A stretch of 64,000 nt of DNA from Rhipicephalus microplus (GCF_043290135.1 NC_134710.1:203754192-203818191), one strand, 5' to 3'; positions 9,769-21,700 are shown, counted from the stretch's first letter. Made by a program: numbers and translations. The notes: generated from the letters alone by a model not told the origin.

Positions 9769-11391
9769 TGTTTCAAGAAATTTTTAAAATATTCTTTAAA
9801 AATCAGCAAAAATCGCAATCGCTAGTTGCTCACTGTATCGACAGTTGCTTTTTCAGTTGCGGCACACATGTGAGAGGGTAGACGATATCAATTAAAATAG
9901 TAATTAGGAAACGTAATTTCATAAACATTTTAATTAGTGGGGTTAAGCAGTCAGGTTCAAAGAAGAATAGAAGACATTCATGCAAAGAACTAATTGCTGC
10001 TTTTATATTTCAGAAAAATGACCTCTAGTAATAACAGCTCATTATTGAAGTTATCTTAAATTCTGCAGTCAAACCGAAACCATAGGATCCATGAGGGCAA
10101 CAAGCAGACGACTATAATGATGCAACTGTTCAAAACAGTGGTTACAGGCCTGCTGTTCTTCCCCTTTCTTCGACGTATGAGCGTCATGCGTGCTTTAATT
10201 GTAAACGCAGCACACACACCAACAAAATATAGCCAGTTGCTGGTTGATACTACGCTCTCTCATTTAAGAAGTCTCAGACGAATATGACAGTGGCGCTCTT
10301 TGGCGTTTCGGTTTGGTTTTCTTAGCAAAATTTAGGAGAATTTTATTAATTTGCAGTTACTAATAGAAGCCACTTTTCTAAAACCTCAGAGCTCCAAAAG
10401 GTTATTTTCACGAAGAACGTCAATTCTCTCATTCGACTGAACTGCCTAATTACACAAGTAAAAATGGCACATCCCACGTACAGTGGGAATCGAAGATATG
10501 CGAAGCACGAACGAGGAAGGTTGATAAGTCCCTTCAAAATCAGCAGAACGTTACAAGGCAGCCGTAAATTATGCATGATTGTTATGTTCTTATGCATGAT
10601 TCTATGTCATGATTGTTATGTTTGGGCGTGTCATTTACCTTCGTTGTCCGTCCGCTGCACGTAATACCAAATTTGGTATATGTCAAGCTAGTGAAACGGC
10701 CGCGAGCACATCATGAGCGTGCTTTGTAGTCATGTTCTTACATGATACACATGTTTTGATTATTGTGTCGGCATCCGCTACATACCTTCGCCATCCATTC
10801 ACGCCACGCAATACCAAATTTGGTAGATTTGAAACTAACAAAACGGCCATGAGCGCACCATAAGCGTATGGCTTGTAATCATGGCCTAAATGACATTCGT
10901 GTCATGTTTGAACGTTAAGACCAGTCATTTATGTTGCCATGTACTCATGTAACACCATACCAGTTTGCAATATGTCATGTGAACAGAACCACGGAAAGAG
11001 CAGCAAGGCCATGAAATGTAAATCATTACATTGATGACACACCTATTATAATTTTCATGTTATGGCTGGTCACTTAGGCTCGTCATACAGTCATGTTATG
11101 CCACATCGATTTCGGCATCGAAATTTTTATCGAAACAGCCAGGAGAGAGGTAAAAGTCGTGGGTGGATATATATATATATATATATATATACGCTGAAAA
11201 TTGCCGAAGTTCGCTGAGAAATTCTTTGCATTTAAAAGTTATTGAGTTTAACTTTTATAATTACTGTTTCCATCAATGCCTTCCAGCCTCTTAGGATGCC
11301 TGCCACTACACAAAAAGCAACGCTGAAGAAAGCGAGCGAATAGCGCCTTTTGCTAATTTTTAAAGAATGTTGAGAAGATTTTTTGAAACAC
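9768..11391. mobile_element. 1.6-kb element with GTGTTTCA terminal inverted repeats
   Basis: The left end reads GTGTTTCAAGAAA, then TTCTTTAAAAATCAGCAAAA. The right end, reverse complemented (11391-11343), reads GTGTTTCAAAAAA, then TTCTTTAAAAATTAGCAAAA. The inverted match is about 49 bases long with roughly 10 mismatches. TA-rich sequence flanks both ends. No transposase is visible. A Helentron-like element (10464-11241) sits inside, so the length at insertion may have been shorter. Superfamily unknown. Confidence 0.55.
10464..11241 (-). mobile_element. Helentron/DINE-1-like non-autonomous element, copy A
   Basis: Read on the minus strand it starts near 11241 with TTTTAAATGCAAAGAATTTC and AGCGAACTTCGGC. 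A (TA)n microsatellite (11167-11190) follows, then CCCACGACTTTTACC and CTCCTGGCTGTTTCGAT, then tandem monomers. The palindrome TACCAAATTTGGTA recurs at 10665 and 10812, 147 bases apart. The 3' end carries the hairpin TCCCACGTACAGTGGGA (10473-10489 on the plus strand). Order and sequence match copies B, C and D. No protein is encoded, so mobility would depend on a replication/helicase protein supplied elsewhere (inference from Helentron biology). Confidence 0.6.
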
Positions 11392-12218
11392 ATTGTATAT
11401 ATAGTACGCTTTGCAATGATTGTAGCGCAGAATGCAACCTTCAATCACACATAGTATATAAACATAGCACAGTCAAACTACTGGCGCGAGCCAAACGTAT
11501 ACGGGTACTCTCGCTTCCAGATGCGTCGAGCTTAGTAAGCATGAGAAAGTTACGCTCTGTCGCTCTAAAGTGCAAAAAAGTATCCGTTCACGCGGCGTTA
11601 GCTTCTAAGAAATCGTCTGAGTGCTAAAGCATTGTCTTGAGATGTAAAAACGAGCGAAGATGTGAAGGATAGTATTTGTCAGCTTTGTCTGCAACGATCA
11701 CAACGTTCCACTTGAAGTGTGCCGGTGCGCGGTGTTTTGAGCCTCGCCGCCAGTGAATAGTTTTACTTCACATAGGAAAACAAGAAGTTGAGCGAGAATT
11801 TGTGAGTAAGTACATTAACTACGTGTTTTCTAGCGTGATACCCACCCATTTCATTCAACAAACCTAATTTGCGTCACACGCAGCTGGGTTGAAGGTATGC
11901 ACGCTAACTTTGTGGGGGGGGGGGGCGCACTTGGTGCTCAAGAACTCTCAGGGTTTCCATTGACAAAAATGCAGGTGTAGTTTTAAAGCAAAGGCAAGTG
12001 CTTTTCCTCATTAAAGTAATACGTGCTTTCGTTAGCATATGTGTTTTCAAGATTACAAGCTTTTGGGTTGAAATGAGGAAATGGTACCACAGTGTTTTGG
12101 ACTAATTTGGCTATTCTGAGAAGGTGCTGGTGGTAGAAAGGACGTCTTGTCTACTTAACTACTCTGTGGTTACTTTTTCTTGCTCTAAGTGAGTCAACTA
12201 TCAATATCTGGTGATATT
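11392..12218. other. No recognised feature
   Basis: AT-rich sequence with short chance frames. A G-run occurs at 11915-11926. Nothing assignable. Confidence 0.4.
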
Positions 12219-12340
12219 GTATACTTGTGGACGTTTGATTAGGTGGTGTTGAAACAAGGCTTCGTATAAAGCAAACATTATTGCTTGTTTTATAAGTAGC
12301 CTTGTTTTGACATCACCTAATCGAACTCCCACACGTATAC
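12219..12340. repeat. Long hairpin/palindromic repeat (about 58-bp arms)
   Basis: The left arm starts GTATACTTGTGGACGTTTGA and the right arm ends TCGAACTCCCACACGTATAC. The arms pair over about 57 bases with around 9 mismatches, joined by a 5-10 base loop near 12277-12283. The core GATTAGGTG...GAAACAAGGC is matched in inverted orientation. It could be a very short foldback MITE or the product of a palindromic duplication. Confidence 0.75.
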
Positions 12341-12785
12341 AATTGTTTGTTTTATAAGGAGAGACATGCACAGTTTTCTGCTGGCGAAATGCAAACGAAA
12401 ACGGCTGGGCATCACTTCGCTAGGCCAACGTGAAGGCGAGCCAATCTATGTGAACGAACACTTTACTAAGCGTTTAAATCATTGTTGTCAACCGCTTCGA
12501 AAAACAAATGGGGAGGCTAGGTGGAAATATGTTTTGACTTCCCGTGAACGGGTGTTGGCACGCAGGAATGAGGACGCGTGTAGCCCGCATTTCAGATACT
12601 AAATATCTTGAACATATCAGAGCAAAATCTTACCTGGCTTATTTCGCCATGATGGATCATGCTACAAGTAATGCCGACTACTTGACAGCTAACAATATTA
12701 ATTTCAGATATGCATGTTCTGATCAATCATTTGCTGTATTACACATAAATGCAAGAAGTATATAAAAAAGTAGAAGACATTACTG
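12341..12785. other. No recognised feature
   Basis: An open frame of 78 codons at 12366-12602 has no identifiable motif, and I do not call it a gene. The sequence is AT-rich up to the LINE 3' end at 12786. Confidence 0.35.
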
Positions 12786-13664
12786 TGTTTTTATTTTTTT
12801 ATTTATTTATTTTAGAATACTGCCAATACTTTTTGGGATCATTGCAGGAGTTGCACAGTGTCACATACAATGGTAATAAAGAAACAACAAGAAAAAGAAG
12901 TACGTAGTACATAGTTAGCTCCTTATTACTAGGCACTCTGAATATCATCCAAGTAACGTCCGCAGCGAACCAGCGTGGCTCAAGTAATGCAAATAAAGTA
13001 CATCGCATCATAAGCAAAGAGACATCGTAGATATACGCGTCAGCATAAAATGGAAAAAAATAGTGCGTTGCTTGTATTGCGCAGATGCATTAGGAAAAAT
13101 ACAACAGTGCATTAGCAATACCAAAAAGTACATACATGACAAATGGAAGCGCTATTGTAGTTGCATTGTCATGAGAGCGTTTTGTAATGATGGCACAAAT
13201 GTAGTTATGGGCTTAGTATTAGTTATTGATTTAACTTGTTCATTCCATTTTCTAATTGCACGAGAAATATAGGAGTATTTTAGGCAGTTTGTGTTGGTTG
13301 TGTATTCAGTTAAAGATTGGGAGTGTTTCCATCTTGTTGGTCATGTAGTATTGAATGAGATGAACTTGGTTTTATCGATATTAATGTCAAGATTCTTACA
13401 TTCAATTGAAATTTTAATCTTGGTGTTTTAGCTCTGCTTTCTATGGTCAGTAATCCTGCTCGATTTAGCAGTTAAGTTGACGAATCCATACTCTTGTATT
13501 TGTTGAACATGAAGTGAATCGCTTTCTGTTGTATGCCTTCTAGTTGACATAGATGTGTTTTTGTATGAAGACACCATGCAACTGTGGCATATTCCAGCAT
13601 TGGTTGAATTAGTGTAGTGTAGGCCAATAGCTTGGAGTTAGATTAGGCTAGTCGCAGCCAATCT

Positions 13665-14420
13665 CTAAGAACAAAAAAGCCTTTTTAGGGCTGATGAAGG
13701 GATGTTTTTATGTGGTTTTCGCATCTGAGATCGTGTGACAGTGTCAGCCCAAGGTATTTTTGTTTTTTTTACCCGTGGAATTGTAATGCCGCTTATTGTG
13801 TAGTTGAAATCAGACTTCACCGTTTGCCAAGTTACTGAGAGTACTACAGACTTTTCAAATTTAATCATTTGCCAATTTTGGCACCAGTGATGAACACGGC
13901 TATGGGCTTGGTTGGGTGTCTCTTGATCTGTTGATGAATTTATTTCACGGTATAAGATGCAGTCATCTGCAAAGAGTCGGAATGTTATATTGCTTATAGA
14001 CGGTAAATCATTTATGTACAAAAAGAATAACACAGGCGCGAGAACACTGCCCTGCGGTACCCCTGATGTGACTGGTTGCGATGATGATGCTGCATCAAGA
14101 ATTTGCACGAACTGTTGCCGATCTGTTAAGTAGTCCTGGATCCAACGAGCAATAAAACTGTCACTCAAAGCAGAAAAAATTCAAGACTGCCTTTCTATGG
14201 GACACTCAGTCAAATGCCTTGGTAATATCTAGCAGTACAATGTCTATTTGTTTTCAGTTGGCAATAGCCAGCGACATGAGAAGTAATAATTCAACTAGTT
14301 GAGTTACTCTTGAGCACCCTCTTCGAAAACCATGCTGGCATGGCGAAAAATGCCATGGTGTTCAAGGTATGCGGGTATGTGTTTTATAGTATATCCTCAG
14401 AAGCTTACATGCGGTACATA
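13665..14420 (-). pseudogene. LINE-B reverse transcriptase
   Basis: Motif A LLDITKAFD is at about 14240-14206, followed by a stop. The 167-codon frame 14168-13665 then gives WIQDYLTDRQQFV, motif B VTSGVPQGSVLAPVLFFLYI and motif C LFADDCILY. The VTSGVPQGSVLxPxLFLxYINDLP signature is characteristic of CR1/L2/Jockey-type reverse transcriptases. The catalytic FADD is intact, but the frame is interrupted by a stop after motif A and degenerates after residue 130. Confidence 0.8.
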
Positions 14421-15457
14421 TAAGGGGATTGGGCCTATAGTTTGAAACATCGGACTTATTTCCAGACTTGTGCACAGGTGGGTGCCCCCTGTGAATGGGG
14501 GTGCCAGCCATTTTTCGAAAAGACAAGGGTTCTTGCGTCCCACCCTAACGAAGAAGCAAAATCTGTAATCGATGCTGCAGCAATCGCTCGAGGCTGCTTC
14601 ATCAGCAGACCATCTTTGGGATTGTGTGAAATAGAGTTCGCGTTTTTGAATTCGGCACGTGAGGGTTCGGTGTGAGCACGTGGTTTCTTGCAGTCTCCTT
14701 AGACTTTTTGGTTTTCTGTGTTTTTTTTCTTTTTGTTTTTTTTCTGCTTAAACAAGTGTTCTTATCGTCTTTTTTGTAACTTATATATGTGCGTCATAGC
14801 AGTAAAAAATTAGTTAAAAGTCTGCGCTCGTCCTCGTCTCTTGTGTTAGTTGTTGGAAGTTTTTGCGCTGAGAAGTTTAATAATGAATTACCAACTAGCG
14901 CAATCCCACAATTTACTTTTGTGCACGTGGATGATTTTGGCTGTATTTCACTTCCCAGAATCTGAGCACGAGGCCAAAGATTTGTTGAACATAATGCTCA
15001 GATACTTCGATACCTATTCGGCATATCGCTTCAAAAATATTCTGGCTGTTGTCTGGTCCCGTCCCCTTTTTTGTAATCCAAGTGAGCAACAGGTTTAGAA
15101 TTCTCTGTGTGTCTACTTAGAGAAATTCTACTGGATCACGAATGCATGGTTTGATAGATGGATCCTTCCCGTTGTCAGAGATGAAGACAGACTGGAAGTA
15201 ATCATTGAACGAGTGTGCTAGGCTAAGGTTATCATCGTACGGTGCAATGTTTTCTTCCCGCTTCGTTGGATTTATGTGACCCCAGAATTTTCGACGGGCA
15301 GTGCTCAGAAACTTGGGGAGATTGTTTTAGAAGTAGTTATTTTTAGCAGACCTAATTTTTTATTTCATGTCCGAAATATCAGTGTTCATAGTGGTCTTTG
15401 TAAGAAGTGAAGGTCGTAATTTTAATTATTTTCTAAGCATATTAACCTTGTTCTTTG

Positions 15458-15693
15458 CCCCGCCACGGTGGTCTAGTGGCTAAGGTACTCGGCTGCTGAC
15501 CTGCGGGTCGTGGGATCTAATTCCGGCTGTGGCGGCTGCATTTCTGATGGTGGTGGAAATGTTGTAGGCCCTTGTGCTCAGATTTGGGTGCACACTAAAA
15601 ACCCCAGGTGGTCAAAATTTTCGGAGCCCTCCATTACGGCGTCTCTCATAATCATATGGTAGTTTTGGGATGTTAAACCCCACAAATCAATCA
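15458..15693 (+). mobile_element. tRNA-derived SINE (Ruka-like)
   Basis: A full-length copy. The head is CCCCGCCACGGTGGTCTAGT, followed by CTGCTGACCTGCGGGTCGTGGG, the body with GATTTGGGTGCACACTAAAA, and the tail ACCCCACAAATCAATCAA. The direct repeat ATTAACC lies at 15441-15447 and 15694-15700; on the left it is separated from the head by ten bases, possibly an extra 5' segment. It interrupts LINE-B on the opposite strand. Confidence 0.88.
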
Positions 15694-15918
15694 ATTAACC
15701 GTGTGCTTAGGGTGTATATTAACACGAGTATTCCATGGACTTCAACCCCTTTTTTTTTGACGGGACGTAGTTGTGTATACAAAAAAGTACCATGCGCTTA
15801 AACTTGTTCCAGATAACGACAACTGAGGTGGAAGCGTTGGCTGAGATTTATTCAAACGAACTATACAGGAACATCAAGTAGTGAAGTACACTTAATTGTG
15901 TCGTCTGCTTTGGAGAAA

Positions 15919-16725
15919 TCAAGGAAGGTGTTGTGTGTTGCGTAGTGGGAAGAAACCATGTATTGGCACGGAACAAAATATTACATTGTGGTCAGATATG
16001 CCATTCAGTATTTGTAAGATAAGTTTTTCTTGATCCAATTTTTCACTGACAAAAACTAAATTTGAAATATGTGACGTGGAACCTGTAGTGCGCGTAGGTT
16101 GATCCACTACCTGCCACCGGCTGAAGTGCCGCATCATGTTACAGATTAATTCTGAACAGAGGGAAAAAAGCGAAAAAATTCAGTCTCTTTCTAGTAAGTT
16201 GAAGTCCTCAAGCAGAATGACTGTTTTTTATACATGGCGTTGTAGATAAATATGTAGTGTGTATATGACGTCACTATTTGCTGTGGGGCTACGATAAACA
16301 CCGCCGAAAATGATAGTGTGAGAACCAAAAGCTCTCATACAAAAAACTGCCACGACGTCATATATTGGAGGCAGCAGTTTGAATGAAATTCTTTTGTTGG
16401 TTAATAGTGTGACGCCACCCCCTCGTGTCGGTCTGTCTTTTCGTATAATCCTGTAATTCGCTGAAATTAGCTGGTCATGGTTAACAATTTCTGTGAGCCA
16501 GGTCTCTATGACTGCTACGAGATCTGGCTCAAGGCCGATTAGCAAGGACTCAAGAGCGTCCACTTTGTTCAGTTGGCTCACGGCATTTAGATTAACAAAA
16601 GTTATTTGTGGAGTGGCTGAAAACGTGACCACGCCAACTTTTGTCCGCTGCTCTGGTTTTTTGCTTGTGAACCTAGTAAACGCTGAGGTGCAGCCCAAAA
16701 CAACTTCTTCATTGAGGCATCCCAA
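15919..16725 (-). pseudogene. LINE-B APE endonuclease
   Basis: Frame 16725-16228 reads FVNLNAVSQLNKVDALESLL, then DLVAVIETWLTE (metal-binding Glu region), KDRPTRGGGVTLL and GGVYRSP. All are hallmarks of the CR1/L2-type APE endonuclease (family: NARSLxxKxxxLxxLL...ETWL...RxGGGVxLL...YRPP). Frame 16137-15919 continues with HFSRWQVVDQPTR and GISDHNVIFC (SDH, the catalytic His region). A GDFN-type segment should lie around 16200 but is not intact. Frameshift and internal loss make it non-functional. Confidence 0.75.
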
Positions 16726-16760
16726 AGGAACTGCTCGCCGTTAATCCACAGTTTGTCTAT

Positions 16761-17385
16761 GCGAGAGACTTTTTCGCCGGCTTCTTTCTTGGGTTTAGCA
16801 AATTTCTAAAGCTGTCATTTCACATCAAGCACCGTTTTCGATAAGTCTTGACTCATAAAAACAGTCACAGCATTGCCGCAAAGGTGAAACAATGAATGCT
16901 ATAGCAACAAATTGGAAGGTCATGCGGAGAACGGCAAGCAGATCGAAACGTACCCCTCATTTCTCACGCACCAATGACGCACGAAACGTACTCACAGGCA
17001 AAGATGAACACGAATAACCGTCACAGTTTTTACTTAGCTGTGTCTGAAAGCACGCCTTTCTCACAAACAGAGACTGTGCGACGATTTCATTGCAGGGACC
17101 TTAGTACACCCCTTAATTAGAATATAATCGTTTCAGTGCAAGCCCAACACCAGTCAAGATGTATGATCCACCCCATCAAGAGACGAGGGCGTGCGACAGG
17201 ACGACCACTACCCTCCTCTCCGCGGTCCAAAGTACGCGTAAGAAAAGAGAGCCGCCGCGCGCTCATTGCACCATCTTGCTGATAATTCCGAAAACACGAT
17301 AGCTCCCCCTCCCAACGCCGAGATGCCCGCCAACAGTGGTAAGTGTTAGATATAATTAGGTTGGCGTTTGAACGTTGAAGGAGGT
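16761..17385. other. Unassigned sequence between LINE-B and gypsy-1
   Basis: No gene recognised. Part may be the 5' region of LINE-B. 17150-17385 is more GC-rich and may belong to an unidentified repeat. Confidence 0.35.
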
Positions 17386-17387
17386 AC

Positions 17388-17466
17388 CCCTCAGTAGCTC
17401 AGTGGCTAACGCCTCGCATTCATGACGTGGAGGTCCCAAGGTCGATTCTACGCACCGGAGTCTTTT
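17388..17466 (+). repeat. tRNA-like repeat (tRNA pseudogene or SINE head)
   Basis: CAGTAGCTCAGTGGCTAACG resembles a tRNA A box and D arm, and AAGGTCGATTCTACG resembles the B box/T arm. A T-run follows at 17463-17468, like a Pol III terminator. The acceptor ends do not pair well and no convincing anticodon stem forms, so it is not called a functional tRNA gene. Confidence 0.55.
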
Positions 17467-17525
17467 TTCTGGATTTGTTTTTTGTTGCGTTTTCATATAT
17501 TTCATATATATAGATTCGTATATAT

Positions 17526-17708
17526 TGTTATGCACGCCTTGGAAGAAAACGAAGATGGGTGAACATGCTGGCTGCCCCAGGCTGGAGGAAGAAAGAAGAC
17601 GACGACACTGCGATCATCAACCTGTTGGCCGCTCCGGCGCTTCTCTTCGCGACCAAAATAAACGGCCCCCTTCAGCCGTATACGCCCTGGTCCTCCTTGT
17701 GCGTAACA
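17526..17708 (+). repeat. gypsy-1 5' LTR
   Basis: 183 bp, starting TGTTATGCACGCC and ending CTTGTGCGTAACA, with a 5-bp terminal inversion. AATAAA at 17657-17662 is a plausible polyadenylation signal. Compared with the 3' LTR it differs at three sites in the first 30 bases; the remaining 150 or so look identical. Confidence 0.95.
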
Positions 17709-17710
17709 GA

Positions 17711-17729
17711 TTGGTGGAGGTGCTGGGTA
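17711..17729 (+). other. gypsy-1 primer binding site
   Basis: TGGTGGAGGTGCTGGGTA starts two or three bases after the LTR. TGG is the complement of a tRNA CCA end, as expected for minus-strand priming. The same string occurs after the LTR of gypsy-2 (62543), and a close variant occurs after the LTR remnant at 46713. The matching tRNA is not identified. Confidence 0.8.
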
Positions 17730-17812
17730 AGACAAGCCCAACGACGGGAGCTTCACTACCTGGACTACGCCGCAGCCGCCGCCTTGCCGGACTCCCGCCT
17801 GCGCCGATCGTA

Positions 17813-19155
17813 ATGGCCCAAGAGCAGCCATCTAACGCTTCAAGGCCAACTCCAATGGGTTCCGTGCCCTACTACCGAGTCCCGCCAACCTTTGGAGGAA
17901 AATCGGAAGAGGATGTCGACGCGTGGCTCGTCCAGTACAAGCGAGTCAGTAAGTCCAACGGCTGGGATGCCGCCGCTCAGCTCAGCAATGCGGTCTTTTG
18001 CCTTACGGATACTGCGCTCGTGTCGTACGAAAACCACGAGGACACACTGACGACATGGGACGTTTTTGTTGCAGAGCTGAAAGCGTGTTTCGGTGACTCG
18101 AGCGTCAAAAGGAAGCGGGCAGAGCAGACATTGTCTCAACGCGCGCAGCTTCCAGGTGAGACATGTACCACGTATATAGAGGATGTGCTGAAGCTCTGCA
18201 AGGTGGTCAATGATTCGATGTCAGAAGATGACAAAGTAGGGCATTTGCTGAAAGGCATAGCCGAAGATGTATATAATTTTCACATCGGAAAAGAGCACCT
18301 GAGCTCGGTGTCCGACGTGATTCGGCATTGCCGAACTTTCGAACAGCTGAAAATGCGCAGGATTGCTCCAAAGTTCGGCCGGCTCTCAAATGTTACAACG
18401 GTTGCCAGCATCGACACGAGCACCTGCCCAGACCTGTCCTCGACGATTCGAGAGATTGTTCGCGAAGAAATTTTCGCTATAGAGAACAGACGCATTCAGC
18501 AGTTGATCACCATTCTGTAAACGACCAACAATCGGTATATGTGCCACGTGAGGCTGTGACTGCGCCGCCACCTTCTGCGACTCCTTGGCAATCGATGGTT
18601 AGTGCAGCAGCTGTTGAGTACAGCGCACCCCCACTGCCAAGGAGAGCACCACGGTTGCCAGCTCCTCGCCATGACAGGCGCCCCCAGCATCCGCCTTCTT
18701 CGCGACGCCCGGTCTATCCCTATGATACATGGAACGAACCAACCCACTTTGCCAGAGAAGACGATGTTCGATTCTTCAACGAACAAAGACAGTTTCGACC
18801 TCTCACAGTTTGCTACTCCTGTGGTGTACCAGGAAATATTTCGCGATTTTGCAACCGTCGACGTGTAGCCCCACGGTATGGCTACCCACCACACTTTGCA
18901 CGGCCTTCCGAACGACTTCGCGATGACCCGCGAGCAACGTACTATGGCCCACCACAACACTTCACACGATCGTCTGATCGACCGTACGACGACCCTAATG
19001 CAACACACCTGCTGCCTCGCGACGACTACTGGACACGCAGCTTCCGGAACCACTCCCCTACATCTGACAGAAGCATGACGCCTCCACCGCCTCGTGTTCC
19101 CCGTTCTCCTTCACCGCGGCGTCGCAACACGTCTCCTTTGCCACAGGAAAACTAG
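17813..19155 (+). pseudogene. gypsy-1 gag (capsid and zinc knuckle), frameshifted
   Basis: The first Met in good context is at 17813 (MAQEQPSNAS). The capsid-like region (17880-18330) has DVDAWLVQYKRVSKSNGW, a retrotransposon gag pattern, then LSQRAQLPGETCTTYIEDVL. The frame ends at 18520; the rest continues one base back, after a shift near 18500-18515, into a proline/arginine-rich tail with a zinc knuckle at 18811-18852. That knuckle reads CYSCGVPGNISRFC, where CCHC boxes need His at the Asn (codon 18835-18837), so RNA packaging would be impaired. The tail ends at 19155 in RSPSPRRRNTSP-like repeats, common in nucleocapsids. Confidence 0.85.
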
Positions 19156-19727
19156 CAAGCGCGGCCGATGGAGGTGAGGTCGCCGGAGACGTGCTAATAT
19201 CAGAAATACCTCCTGTGTTGATGCTCAAGAACAAAGTACGTGTTTTTGTTGACGGTGTGCCTGTGATGGCTTTAGTGGATACGGGGGCAACCATTTCGGT
19301 CATGAGTGCGTGTTTTAAAGATACCTTGGGGCGGAAGGTTTAATTTAAGTGGAGTCAAGCTGCGAAGTTTTGCGGACTGAGTGGTGAGGCACTGCATCCT
19401 CTTGGTGTGTGTCAAGCTAACGTATTTCTCGGAGGCCGCATTATCCCAACGGAGTTCGTGATTATTTCGCAGGCGACACATGATGTAATTTTGGGTATGG
19501 ACTTTTTGAGGGAGTGTGGTGCGACTGTCGACTGCCGCACAGGGACAATAGTCTTGAGTGATCACGTTCCGCCAGCACTCTTGGAAAACCCTGCGGATGG
19601 TGAGACGGTATTGTGTGTCTGTGGCGACACTATCATACCACCGTTATCAACCGTTCGTGTACCTGTTGGTTGCAGTGATAGCTATTCCGCCAACTTTAAT
19701 GCCAACCAGTGTACACCAATTGCATGA
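19156..19727 (+). pseudogene. gypsy-1 aspartic protease
   Basis: The frame is one base back from gag, the usual gag-pol arrangement. RVFVDGVPVMALVDTGATIS holds the DTGA active site (Asp codon 19278-19280). ATHDVILGMDFLRECGA, about 65 codons later, is the second conserved ILGMDFL block. A TAA at 19341-19343 interrupts the domain between them. The enzyme would process Gag-Pol. Length is normal for the family apart from the stop. Confidence 0.85.
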
Positions 19728-21700
19728 AAAAGAATGTGTTGATCCCACATTGTGTGGTGTCGATCAGACGTGAACGCGCTGGTTTATGGACTGTCAATTG
19801 CTCCACAGAACCCGTGATGTTACCAGATGGTCTAAAGTTAGCCATCGTCAGTGGACAACACGAGGCCTTACTGGTGACCGAGCTTAGAGATGTGCTGGAA
19901 GAGCATCGTAGTCACAGTTTCGAAACGGCTCTTCTGTCAATGGTGAATAAGTCGCTGAGCACAAGTGAACGCCGAACATTGGTCAATGTACTTTCGAAGC
20001 ACGTCTCTGCATTCGATTTTGCGAAGAAAGACAGAGCACCCCTAATCCCTGCTTCTCGGACATGTCACACTATCAACACGGGTTTGGCCAATCCGATTAG
20101 ACAAAAGCCATACCGTGTTTCGCCATCCGAGCGGTGGATTATTAATGAGCAGGTGAACGAAATGATTGAAAACGGTATCATTCAAGAGTCGGTAAGTCCG
20201 TGGGCAGCTCCAGCAATTCTCGTTAAAAAGAAAGACGGATCCTGGAGATTTTGCGTCGATTATCGCCGATTGAATGCTGTAACAAAAAAAGACGTGTACC
20301 CACTTCCACGTATTGATGATGCCATAGACTGTCTGCATTCGGCCTCTTACTTTTCCTCTGTACACTTAAGATCGGGCTACTGGCAAATTCCCATGCATCC
20401 TCAAGATAAAGAAAAGACAGCCTTTGTCACCCCTGACGGCCTTTTTGAATTCAACGTGATGCCATTTCGACTGTGCAACGCACCGGCGACGTTCGAGCGA
20501 TTTATGGACACTGTTCTTCATGGCTTGAAGTGGAGCATTTGCATGTGCTATCTCGACGACGTCGTCATCTTTGGCCGCACCTTCAGCGAACACAATTCAC
20601 GTCTGGATACCGTACTGACTTGCATAAACAACGCTGGCCTTGTTCTTAACTCAAAGAAATGCCACTTCGCAGACCGACAAACCCTTGTTCTCGGGCACCT
20701 AGTCGATCAGGAGGGCATCCGTCCAGATCCCCAGAAGACAGCAGCCGTTGAAGCATTCAATGTGCCGCGCTCTGTGAAGGAGCTCTGCAGTTTTTTGGGG
20801 CTTTGCTCCTATTTTCGTCGCTTTATACCTAAATTTGGCGATGTCGCGTATCCGCTGACATATTTGCTACGGAAGAATACTCCCTTCGAGTGGACTCCGG
20901 AGTGCGACTCCTCTTTTCGTCAACTGAAGTTCCTCCTGACGTCGCGGCCTGTTCTTCAACACTTCAACTCATCAGCTCCAACCGAACTGCACACAGATGC
21001 CAGCGGCATAGGAATTGGTGCCGTCTTAGTTCAACGCAATGGTAACCGCGAGCACGTGACTGCATACGCAAGTCACTCCTTAAGTAGGCCCGAGCAGAAT
21101 TCCACTGTCACAGAACAAGAATGCCTCGCGGTAGTATTTGCGATTCAGCGGTTTCGGTCTTACTTATACGGGCGCCCTTTTACAGTCGTCACCGACCACC
21201 ACTCATTGTGTTGGCTCGTCAACCTTCGGGATCCTTGCGGCCGTCTAGCGCGCTGGGCACTTCGGCTCCAAGAATATAACTTCATAGTCTCGTACAAAAG
21301 TGGTCGACGACACGCCGATGCAGATTGCCTTTCGCGCATGCCACTGAGCACTACAGAGTGTGACGCCGATGACCTTGATCACCTCGTAGCTTCTGTGTCA
21401 CCAAAGTTTCCCAACCTCAGTACTTTCAAAGATGAACAGCGAAAGGACACCAGGCTATCATCGCTTTGCACAGCTCCTACGGCATGCCATTTCTGTGTAC
21501 GCAACGGACTCCTATATAAGAAGAACTTTTCCAGCACTGGCGCACGTTTCCTCCTGGTAGTGCCAGAAACCCTTCGGACAGCGATTTTAGGTGTGATGCA
21601 CGACGATCCTACGTCCGGACATTTAGGTTCTGCGCGGACGCTTTACCGTGCTAAGGAACGCTTTTATTGGCAGGAATGCGACAGTCAGTCGAGGCGTATG
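19709..21700 (+). pseudogene. gypsy-1 reverse transcriptase and RNase H
   Basis: A long frame of 715 codons. RT motifs in order: NGIIQESVSPWAAPAILVKK, SWRFCVDYRRLN, YPLPRIDD, motif A YFSSVHLRSGYW, FNVMPFRLCNAPATFERFMD and motif C YLDDVV (residues 281-284). In motif A the invariant catalytic Asp is His (residue 219, CAC at 20363-20365), so polymerase activity should be lost although YLDD is intact. The thumb/connection reads CSFLGLCSYFRRFI. RNase H begins ELHTDASGIGIGAVL and includes TEQECLAVVFA and TDHHSLCWL, with its acidic residues present. Homology switches frame near 21670-21710 into integrase. Confidence 0.95.

Larger units (their letters stand above)
12786..16760 (-). mobile_element. 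CR1/Jockey-like LINE (LINE-B), minus strand
   Basis: The minus-strand 3' terminus is the A/T-rich run (AAATAAAT repeats) at 12786-12812. Upstream come the reverse transcriptase (about 13665-15300) and endonuclease (15919-16725). The copy is about 4 kb and carries a SINE inserted at 15458-15693 on the opposite strand. Multiple stops show it is dead. ORF1 is not recognised; sequence from 16760 to about 17100 may be its remains. Confidence 0.75.

Noticed and set aside
17388..17466. Functional tRNA gene
   Set aside because: Box-like motifs and a T-run are present, but acceptor ends do not pair, so only a tRNA-like repeat is reported.
18496..19053. 185-codon minus-strand frame within gypsy-1 gag
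   Set aside because: Antisense shadow of the proline/arginine-rich gag tail.
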